DNA from: Paenibacillus sp. UNC499MF
Lineage (GTDB): Bacteria; Bacillota; Bacilli; Paenibacillales; NBRC-103111
NCBI RefSeq assembly: GCF_900107975.1
Contig: NZ_FNVF01000004.1
Location: 248,001 to 312,000 of the forward strand
DNA length: 64,000 nt
Reading direction: 5' to 3'
The notes under the pieces are model-generated. The model saw only the letters and a list, made by a program, of their open reading frames with translations, was not told the DNA's origin and made no database searches. Of this stretch, positions 25,382 through 31,722 are shown piece after piece. Position 1 is the stretch's first letter; every line of letters begins with the position of its first letter. Both the position numbers and the translations under genes were made by a program.

Positions 25382-25513
25382 ATGGTCGCACTTGTGGCGT
25401 TTTATGACGTACTGCGCTGGATCGTAACGTTACTGAGCCTTGTGTTCGGTATCCGTAAGCTCTATCGCTGGGCGCGTCGTAAGTTCCGGAACAAGCGAAA
25501 AAACCACCGCTAA
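25382..25513 (+). CDS. Candidate type I toxin, 43-residue membrane peptide
   Basis: Small ORF starting ATG at 25382 after a GGGGGTGAGG ribosome site that can pair with TTCCC at 25360-25364, partly hiding it. The peptide has one hydrophobic helix (about 10-25, LRWIVTLLSLVFGI) followed by a strongly basic tail (12 Lys or Arg in the last 20 residues). Size, topology and genetic arrangement match type I toxins such as the TxpA and Bsr families, but I do not recognise the sequence as a named family. A convergent antisense RNA is predicted over its 3' end. Confidence 0.6.
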   Translation: MVALVAFYDVLRWIVTLLSLVFGIRKLYRWARRKFRNKRKNHR

Positions 25514-25547
25514 GTAGGTTAGGAGACCTCATCGGTGGTTTTCGCTT
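25493..25547. terminator. Inverted repeat at the toxin stop; terminator for the antisense RNA
   Basis: AAGCGAAAAAACCACCG pairs with CGGTGGTTTTCGCTT. The T-run is stronger on the minus strand (six Ts) than on the plus strand (four). Confidence 0.65.
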
Positions 25548-25711
25548 GCATTACATTTAGTTGTGCTTTGCGCGCCGTGGTGTTCCACAGCCTTTCGGGT
25601 CCTAAAGAGTTTTCACCGCGCCAACGGTGAAGGCTCTTTTTTAGTATAGATAGCAAGAAGTAACTTCATACGATAAAACATAATTGAGAATACTACAAGT
25701 ACGTATTCCTT
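25497..25711 (-). ncRNA. Predicted antisense RNA (antitoxin) to the 43-residue ORF
   Basis: On the minus strand an extended -10 (TGCTATAAT, 25718-25726) should start an RNA near 25711. It would run left across the toxin's 3' region and stop at a minus-strand terminator whose stem pairs 25493-25509 with 25533-25547 and ends in six Ts. The RNA would be about 215 nt, overlapping the toxin's last codons and 3' UTR. This matches the size and geometry of RatA/txpA-type systems. Transcription itself is not demonstrated. Confidence 0.5.
25606..25642 (+). terminator. Terminator of the toxin mRNA
   Basis: AGAG and TTCACCG pair with CGGTGAA and CTCT around a two-base internal loop, followed by six Ts. 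An mRNA ending here would overlap the predicted antisense RNA by about 145 nt. Confidence 0.75.
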
Positions 25712-25866
25712 ATACGCATTATAGCATAATTTTTGGAACGGGAGAAGTTGGTTAGGTGCATTGTTCGCATAAAATATTGTCTAATGGCGGGCACAAAATG
25801 ACTTGAGCGAGATGTTTAATATCTCCCGCATTGCGGAGTTTGAATAATAGCCGATTCAAGCTACTG

Positions 25867-25903
25867 TTGACAAAACCGATATCCTGTAACTATAATGGTT
25901 ACA
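25867..25903 (+). promoter_or_regulatory. Strong promoter with palindromic operator over the -10
   Basis: TTGACA (25867-25872) and TATAAT (25891-25896) are 18 bp apart. The -10 is embedded in TGTAAC-TATAATG-GTTACA (25885-25903), a perfect 6-bp inverted repeat. A repressor bound here would block RNA polymerase. The half-site resembles HxlR/DUF24 or MarR-family sites; no candidate regulator gene lies next to it. Confidence 0.7.
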
Positions 25904-25950
25904 TGTAAGGGGCAAACTAATTCGAAATCATCTTCCGGGAGGAATCCGTT

Positions 25951-26586
25951 ATGAAAATAGCTATTATCGGGGCAAGCGGCAAAGCCGGCAGCCGAATTTT
26001 GAAAGAAGCGCAGGACAGAGGGCATGAAGTTACCGCAATCGTGAGAGACGCGTCTAAAGTAAGCGCGGAAGGCACAGCCCTTTTGGAAAAGGACGTTTTC
26101 TCTCTGACCGCGTCCGATCTGAAAGCTTTCGATATCGTCGTCAACGCTTTTGGAGCGGCTCCGGGACAGGAACATCTCCATGTTGATGCGGGCAACGTGC
26201 TGATCGAAGCACTGAAAGGCGCACCGGAGACCAAACTGATCGTCGTCGGGGGAGCGGGCAGCCTGTTCGTGGATGAAGCGAAAACGACGCGCGTGCTGGA
26301 AACGCCGGATTTCCCGGCCGCCTATTTTGCAACGGCATCGAATCAGGGCAAAAACCTCGAAATCCTGCAAAAGACCGAGGGGATCAAATGGACGTTCGTC
26401 AGTCCGTCCGCGATTTTCGCGATCGGCGAGAGAACAGGGCAGTACCGTACGGGCAAAGATAACCTGCTCGTTAACTCCAAAGGTAAAAGCTACGTGAGCT
26501 ATGAAGATTTTGCGGCCGCCGTTTTGGACGAGATCGAACAGCCGAAGCATGAAAATGAGCGTTTTACCGTCGTTTCCGAATCTTAA
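25951..26586 (+). CDS. NAD(P)-binding oxidoreductase-like protein (YwnB type)
   Basis: Cytoplasmic protein of 211 residues of the NmrA/atypical SDR group. The Rossmann nucleotide loop is IIGASGKAGSRIL at residues 5-17, followed by VNAFGA and LIVVGGAGSLF strands. The usual YxxxK catalytic pair is not evident, as in other members of this group, so it may be a redox sensor or flavin/quinone-type reductase. Homologues are often controlled by HxlR-type redox regulators, consistent with the palindrome over its promoter. Ribosome site GGGAGGAAT. Monocistronic with a terminator. Confidence 0.83.
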   Translation: MKIAIIGASGKAGSRILKEAQDRGHEVTAIVRDASKVSAEGTALLEKDVFSLTASDLKAFDIVVNAFGAAPGQEHLHVDAGNVLIEALKGAPETKLIVVGGAGSLFVDEAKTTRVLETPDFPAAYFATASNQGKNLEILQKTEGIKWTFVSPSAIFAIGERTGQYRTGKDNLLVNSKGKSYVSYEDFAAAVLDEIEQPKHENERFTVVSES

Positions 26587-26593
26587 TATACGG

Positions 26594-26632
26594 AAGAGCC
26601 GCCAGTGCCCTGCGCACCGGCGGTTCTTTTTT
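26594..26632 (+). terminator. Intrinsic terminator
   Basis: AAGAGCCGCC pairs with GGCGGTTCTT, followed by a T-run, after the NAD(P)-binding gene. Confidence 0.85.
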
Positions 26633-26674
26633 GCTTTTGCCGGATTTCACGTAAAAAAGAGAAGCTCGTGACTT

Positions 26675-26703
26675 TTGAAAAGGAGCGGAGTATGGTGGAT
26701 AAT
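26675..26703 (+). promoter_or_regulatory. Promoter of the first ABC exporter operon
   Basis: TTGAAA (26675-26680) and GATAAT (26698-26703) have the ideal 17-bp spacing upstream of the exporter pair. Confidence 0.55.
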
Positions 26704-26759
26704 AGAACTATTCCATAGCGGTTTACTTACAGTTTACGAGGACGGACAGGTGAGACAGG

Positions 26760-28703
26760 ATGCCCATTTCGCGAAAATACATAAGGAAGTACTGGAAGCC
26801 CTTTAGCGCCGCCGTCGCTTTTCTGACCCTGGAAGCCTTGTGCGATCTTATGCTGCCGACGCTGATGTCCAAAATCATTGATGTGGGCGTAGCCGGCAAG
26901 CAGATGGATTACGTCTGGCGGGTCGGGGGGATCATGCTGCTGGTGACGGCGCTGGGGGCCCTATCGGCCTCGGTCCGCAACGTAATTTCGAGCCATGTTT
27001 CGCAGAAGTTCGGGGCCGAGCTCAGATCGGATTTGTTCCGGAAAATCCAGTCCCTGTCTTTTGAAAATATCGACCGGTTCGACCGCGCCTCCCTGGTCAC
27101 CCGGCTTACCAACGACGTTACGCAGGTTCAGATGTTCGTGAACGGCCTGATGCGCGTATTCGTCAAAGCGCCGCTGCTCTGCATCGGAAGCTTGATTATG
27201 GCGGCCCGTCTGAACCCGCCTCTCTCCGTCATCCTGGCGGTTGTCGTTCCCTTTGTCGGCATTCTCATCGCAATCAATATGAAGGTCGGCTTTCCTTACT
27301 TTATCAAAGTGCAGCAGGCACTCGACCGGGTTAACGGGATTATGCGGGAATATTTGTCCGGGGTCCGGGTCGTCAAAGCTTTCAACCGGTTTGATTACGA
27401 AGTCGGCAAGTTCGGCGGGGCAAACGAGGAGTACCGTTCCCGGTCGGTTAAGGCCATGAGGGTCATGTCGGCCTTCAACCCGGCCATTACGCTCACGGTC
27501 AATTTCGGGATTGTGGCTGTGCTTTGGCTTGGCGGCCTCCGTGTAGACCAAGGCCAGATGCAGGCCGGCCATATTATCGCTTTCGTCAATTACATGACGC
27601 AGATTTTGTTCTCGCTCATGCTGATTTCCATGGTGTTCAACATGTTCGTGCGCGCGCGGGCTTCCGCGGGCAGGATCGGCGAAATTTTCGCGGAGGACAA
27701 CACGATGACGGTGCAAATTCCGGCCTCCGCTGCAGCCGCCAGTGCCACGGCAAGCTCCGCGGATGAGCCGGTATCCGGCAAGCAGGCGGGAACCCGGCCC
27801 GGAGGCGCACATGCGGGGACGCAGCCCGGCCCGCTTTCCGGCACGATAGCGGCCGGTCAGGCAGCCGCACCCGGGGCCGTCGCCGACCCGGCAGCCTGTC
27901 GGGAAGGCTTCACGGCCGCGGGCCGAAACCCGGATGCGGCTCCGTCCGCCCCGCCTGCCGGAGGCAGCGTCGAGTTCGAGAACGTCACGTTCTCGTACGA
28001 GGGAACATCCGGCGAGCCGGTGCTTAAAGGGATCACCTTCTCCTGCGGGCCGGGCCAGACGGTCGGCATTATCGGCTCCACGGGCTCCGGCAAAAGCACG
28101 CTCGTCAGCCTCATTCCGCGCTTCTACGACGCGGTGTCCGGAACCGTCAGGGTGAACGGCGCCGATGTCCGGGAGCTGGAGCCAAGCCGTCTGCGCGAGA
28201 AGATCGCCGTCGTGCCCCAGAAAACCGTGCTGTTCACCGGCACGGTGGCCGACAATCTCCGCTGGGGCAAAGAAGACGCCTCGCCGGAGGAGATGGAGCA
28301 TGCGGCCCGGATGGCCGAGGCCCACGAGTTCATAGCCGCTTCGCCCGAAGGCTATGAAACCAGGCTCGGGCAGGGAGGCGTGAACTTCTCCGGCGGCCAG
28401 AAACAGCGGCTTTCGATTGCGCGGGCCATCGTGAGAAAGCCGGAGATCCTCATCCTCGACGACTGCACCAGCGCCGTCGATGCCGCAACGGAAGCGCGGA
28501 TCAAGGACGCGCTGAAGAAATACGCCGAGGGGCTCACCTGCCTGCTGATCGCCCAGCGGATCACGTCCGTCATGGACGCGGACAAAATCGTCGTGCTGGA
28601 TCACGGCGAGATTGTAGGCTCCGGCACGCATGACGAGCTGCTCGGAAGCTGCCGGGTCTACTGGGAAATCTTCCAGTCGCAAATGGGAAAGGAGGTAGGC
28701 TGA
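26760..28703 (+). CDS. Heterodimeric ABC exporter, subunit with degenerate site
   Basis: Half-transporter of 647 residues with six N-terminal membrane helices (about 15-310) and a C-terminal ATPase (about 402-640). Walker A is GSTGSGKST, the signature FSGGQKQRL. The residue after Walker B is Asp (LILDDCTSAVD) where the catalytic Glu is expected, as in BmrC-like partners of asymmetric exporters. An unusual Ala/Pro/Gly-rich, low-complexity stretch of about 80 residues (319-400) is inserted between membrane and ATPase domains. The ribosome site is weak (AGGTGAG/ACAGG). The stop is separated from the partner's ATG by a single base. Cargo is unknown; multidrug or lipid export is likely. Confidence 0.9.
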   Translation: MPISRKYIRKYWKPFSAAVAFLTLEALCDLMLPTLMSKIIDVGVAGKQMDYVWRVGGIMLLVTALGALSASVRNVISSHVSQKFGAELRSDLFRKIQSLSFENIDRFDRASLVTRLTNDVTQVQMFVNGLMRVFVKAPLLCIGSLIMAARLNPPLSVILAVVVPFVGILIAINMKVGFPYFIKVQQALDRVNGIMREYLSGVRVVKAFNRFDYEVGKFGGANEEYRSRSVKAMRVMSAFNPAITLTVNFGIVAVLWLGGLRVDQGQMQAGHIIAFVNYMTQILFSLMLISMVFNMFVRARASAGRIGEIFAEDNTMTVQIPASAAAASATASSADEPVSGKQAGTRPGGAHAGTQPGPLSGTIAAGQAAAPGAVADPAACREGFTAAGRNPDAAPSAPPAGGSVEFENVTFSYEGTSGEPVLKGITFSCGPGQTVGIIGSTGSGKSTLVSLIPRFYDAVSGTVRVNGADVRELEPSRLREKIAVVPQKTVLFTGTVADNLRWGKEDASPEEMEHAARMAEAHEFIAASPEGYETRLGQGGVNFSGGQKQRLSIARAIVRKPEILILDDCTSAVDAATEARIKDALKKYAEGLTCLLIAQRITSVMDADKIVVLDHGEIVGSGTHDELLGSCRVYWEIFQSQMGKEVG

Positions 28704-28704
28704 C

Positions 28705-30579
28705 ATGGCAGCTTCCCAAGAACGGCCGGGCGGGCAGACTCCTCCCGGCAGCCCCGTGACAGTTCCGCCCAGAGGAGGGCGGGGACACGGGGGGATGCGC
28801 GGCCGCGGACCGGTCGTGAAGCCGAAGAACTTCAAAGGAACGCTGCGCAGGCTCTGGGCTTATTTCGGCAGCGAGCGGAAGCTGCTGACGGTCATTTTCG
28901 GCCTGATTCTGGCCGGGGCGGCGCTCACTTTGGCAGGGCCTTATCTGATCGGGGTCTCCGTGGATGCGATGTCTCATCCGGAGCAAGGCGTCGATTTCGG
29001 CATTCTGCGGACGATGGTGCTCGTACTCCTTCTGGCGTATCTGATTGACGCGGTGTTCACCTTCGTCCAGAGCTGGCTTATGGCCGGCGTATCCCAGCGG
29101 ATTGTGATGCGTCTGCGTGGAGCTCTTTTCGCCAAGCTTCAGAAGCTGCCGGTCGCTTATTTCGATACCCGGCCTCACGGGGAAGTGATGAGCCGTCTCT
29201 CCAACGACATCGACAATGTGAGCAGCACGATTTCGCAGTCCACCACGCAGCTTATGAGCGGTGTCATCGCGATTGCCGGCTCTCTGGTCATGATGCTCGT
29301 ACTCAGTCCCACGCTGACGCTGGCCAGTCTGGTTACCGTGCCGATCCTGTTTATACTGACGCGGACCATTACGAAGAAAACGAGCGTCCTGTTCAAGAAT
29401 CAGCAGATCCAGCTCGGCAAACTGAACGGACATATCGAAGAGACCATTTCCGGTCTCCAGGTCGTTAAAGCGTTCAATCACGAAGAAAAGGCGATCGCCG
29501 AGTTCGAGAAGGTGAATGCCGAACTGTGCGAGGTCGGGCTCAAGGCTCAAATCCGCTCCGGTTTCCTGATGCCTCTGCTTAACGTCATTAATAACATCGG
29601 CTTTGCCGCCGTGGCTCTCGTCGGGGGAATTCTGGCCGTTCGCGGGGATATTACCGTCGGGGTTATCGCCAGCTTTTTAAGCTATTCGCGGCAGTTTGTC
29701 CGGCCGCTGAACGACCTCGCCAACATTTTCAACATTCTCCAGTCGGGCGTGGCGGGGGCGGAGCGGGTGTTCGAGGTCATCGACGAGAAGGAAGAGCCGT
29801 CCGATTCCCCTGAGGCGGCCGAGCTTCTTCATCCGAAGGGACACGTCGTTTTTGAGAATGTAAGCTTCGGCTACCGTCCGGACGTGCCTATTCTGAAAAA
29901 CGTAAGCTTTGACTCCGCTCAAGGCAGCTCCACGGCTCTTGTCGGTCCCACAGGGGCGGGCAAAACGACTATCGTCAACCTTTTGACTAGGTTTTACGAC
30001 GTAACCGGGGGCCGTATTCTGATCGACGGACGGGATATACGGGAGTATACGCGCGACAGCCTGCGGAAGACGTTCGGTATCGTGCTTCAGGATACGTATC
30101 TGTTTTCCGGAACAATCAAGGAAAATATCAAATACGGCAGGCCGGACGCTTCGGATGCCGAGGTTGAAGCCGCAGCGGCCATGGCTAACGCGGATGTGTT
30201 CATTAGCCGCCTGCCGGCGAAATACGAGACTATGCTGACGGAGAACGGCGGAAACCTGAGCCAGGGACAGCGGCAGCTTTTGGCGATTGCCCGGGTTATT
30301 CTGGCAAAGCCGTCTATTCTCATCCTGGACGAAGCCACAAGCAGCATCGACACGCGGACGGAGCTTCATATCCAGGACGCGCTGCTCAAGGTTATGCAGG
30401 ACCGGACCAGCTTTATTATCGCGCACAGGCTGAACACGATCCGGGATGCGGATACGATTATGGTCATTGATCATGGAGAAATAGTGGAAAAAGGCGCCCA
30501 TGATTCACTGATCGGACAGCAGGGCGTCTATTACCGGATGTTCTACAATCAGTTCAAAAATATAGAAGGCGCCGTTTAA
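28705..30579 (+). CDS. Heterodimeric ABC exporter, catalytic subunit
   Basis: Half-transporter of 624 residues. A Pro/Gly/Arg-rich cytoplasmic N-tail (1-35) precedes six helices and an ATPase with Walker A GPTGAGKTT, signature LSQGQRQLL, intact Walker B plus Glu (LILDEATSSID) and switch His in IIAHRL. It supplies the competent catalytic site of the pair (BmrD-like). It has a strong GGAGG site. The operon pair resembles the second exporter at 56370-59985 in both sequence and asymmetry. Confidence 0.92.
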   Translation: MAASQERPGGQTPPGSPVTVPPRGGRGHGGMRGRGPVVKPKNFKGTLRRLWAYFGSERKLLTVIFGLILAGAALTLAGPYLIGVSVDAMSHPEQGVDFGILRTMVLVLLLAYLIDAVFTFVQSWLMAGVSQRIVMRLRGALFAKLQKLPVAYFDTRPHGEVMSRLSNDIDNVSSTISQSTTQLMSGVIAIAGSLVMMLVLSPTLTLASLVTVPILFILTRTITKKTSVLFKNQQIQLGKLNGHIEETISGLQVVKAFNHEEKAIAEFEKVNAELCEVGLKAQIRSGFLMPLLNVINNIGFAAVALVGGILAVRGDITVGVIASFLSYSRQFVRPLNDLANIFNILQSGVAGAERVFEVIDEKEEPSDSPEAAELLHPKGHVVFENVSFGYRPDVPILKNVSFDSAQGSSTALVGPTGAGKTTIVNLLTRFYDVTGGRILIDGRDIREYTRDSLRKTFGIVLQDTYLFSGTIKENIKYGRPDASDAEVEAAAAMANADVFISRLPAKYETMLTENGGNLSQGQRQLLAIARVILAKPSILILDEATSSIDTRTELHIQDALLKVMQDRTSFIIAHRLNTIRDADTIMVIDHGEIVEKGAHDSLIGQQGVYYRMFYNQFKNIEGAV

Positions 30580-30623
30580 AACGATGCCTGAATCCAACGA
30601 CTGAAACGATCGGGGAGATAGCA

Positions 30624-30647
30624 AAATTGTTCCTTGTGGAACAATTT
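30624..30647. repeat. Perfect 10-bp inverted repeat upstream of lspA-like gene
   Basis: AAATTGTTCC-TTGT-GGAACAATTT. As RNA it forms a tight tetraloop hairpin, but no T-run follows it, so an operator is as likely as a terminator. It lies 45 bp after the exporter stop and 48 bp before the LspA homologue. Confidence 0.7.
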
Positions 30648-30695
30648 ATGCCGTTAACGATATAAAGCTTGCCGTACGGAAAGGAGAGAGCTGCT

Positions 30696-31172
30696 ATGCT
30701 GTTTTATTTCACCGCCGCCTTGGTTGCAGCTGTCGACCAGTTTGCCAAAGCTTTGATCCGCGCCACGATGGCGGTCGGGGAATCCGTCCCGTTCTGGGGG
30801 GATATGGCGCTTACGCATTACGAGAACAGCGGGATGGCGGGAAGCAGGTTCCAAGGGTACGCGCGCGTATTCGCCGTGCTGGCCGTCGTGTTCATCGCTA
30901 TTGTGCTCTACTATCGCCGGAAAGGGGAAGTTCAAGGGCCGCTGATGAATATGAGCATGGGGTTTCTGACGGGCGGTGCCGCAGGCAATGCCATCGACCG
31001 CTTCTGGTTCGGCAAAGTGACCGACTTTCTTGAATTCCGTCCCGGCGGAGGCATTCTGAATTTGGCCGATATCGCTATCAACATCGGTGTTGTTCTTTTC
31101 CTGATCGCGGGCGTTCTGGACTATTACCGCAAAAGGCAAAAACCGGTTACGGCCGGGGAAGAACAGGGGTAG
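30696..31172 (+). CDS. lspA: Signal peptidase II (LspA) homologue
   Basis: Membrane aspartyl protease of 158 residues with four helices. The conserved LspA blocks are present: VDQFAK near the start, HYENSGMAGSRF, GGAAGNAIDRFWFGKVTDF and LNLADIAINIG, with the catalytic pair D101 and D125. It would cleave signal peptides from prolipoproteins. The sequence departs from the consensus at several places and the gene is not next to ileS or rluD, so it may be a second, accessory LspA. ATG 30696 follows AAGGAGAG. Confidence 0.85.
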   Translation: MLFYFTAALVAAVDQFAKALIRATMAVGESVPFWGDMALTHYENSGMAGSRFQGYARVFAVLAVVFIAIVLYYRRKGEVQGPLMNMSMGFLTGGAAGNAIDRFWFGKVTDFLEFRPGGGILNLADIAINIGVVLFLIAGVLDYYRKRQKPVTAGEEQG

Positions 31173-31471
31173 CATGGTCTGCCGCTGGTCCAGCCTCTGA
31201 TGGCACGGCTTGTGAATGACGGTCCCATGGCGGCGTCATACGGGTGCAGTAACTGCGTGCGGCGTGAGAGTATCCTTCAAAAGCAGGGGGAGCAAAATAG
31301 TGACCGGCAGGTGGTGTCTCCGTCCTTATCAGGCGGCCGCTTATGGCATCAGTTGGTCAGAACCATTTTCCGATAAGAAAATGAAGCTCTTCCCGCACCG
31401 CACTGCGCGAAGATTCCGGCACGCGGTGCTCGGCGTCACATGACAGTGGTCAATGATGAACCAACACTTTC

Positions 31472-31503
31472 AGACTTTTCCGATTTCCGGAGGAGTCTTT
31501 TTT
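31472..31503 (+). terminator. Likely intrinsic terminator
   Basis: AGACT and TCCG pair with CGGA and AGTCT around a short internal loop, followed by seven Ts. Confidence 0.65.
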
Positions 31504-31637
31504 GCGGCCGGCCGGTGTCATGATTGAAGGTCCTTGCTCCGGAGATGCCGGTAAAGTTAAGATTCGTGGGGAAGGGTTTGACGGTTATTAGGGGCCGTTA
31601 AGGCTGAAGTCTGCCGGCGCTTTCGGGTTTACTATGG

Positions 31638-31666
31638 TTGGGAAAAAAACCGGAGAATGATATAAT
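31638..31666 (+). promoter_or_regulatory. Promoter of the nuclease-helicase gene
   Basis: TTGGGA (31638-31643) and TATAAT (31661-31666) are 17 bp apart. Confidence 0.65.
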
Positions 31667-31674
31667 CGGAGGAT

Positions 31675-31688
31675 AGAACGAACGTTCG
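31675..31688 (+). promoter_or_regulatory. LexA (DinR) box
   Basis: AGAACGAACGTTCG matches the Gram-positive SOS consensus CGAACRNRYGTTYG at all but the first fixed position. It begins 8 bp after the -10, over the expected transcription start, where LexA would block initiation. The downstream gene is a DNA-repair-type helicase, which fits SOS control. Confidence 0.72.
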
Positions 31689-31722
31689 CGGAGCGGGTAT
31701 TGTAAAAAAGGGCGGTGAATGA

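Larger units (their letters stand above)
31173..31722. other. Intergenic region between lspA-like and helicase genes
   Basis: About 550 bp with no gene I can support. A short open frame at 31216-31443 has no ribosome site or recognisable sequence. The region contains the terminator at 31472-31503 and the helicase promoter with its LexA box at the right end. Confidence 0.5.

Noticed and set aside
26961-28835. 624-codon minus-strand open frame opposite the first ABC subunit
   Set aside because: The opposite strand encodes an unmistakable ABC transporter; this frame is rich in Arg/His/Pro without any domain.
30624-30647. Inverted repeat considered as a LexA box
   Set aside because: The half-sites are in the wrong order (GTTC...GAAC rather than GAAC...GTTC).
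31216-31443. 75-codon open frame in the lspA-helicase gap
   Set aside because: No ribosome site, no hydrophobic or conserved pattern, Arg/Cys/Ser-rich as expected from random GC-rich sequence.
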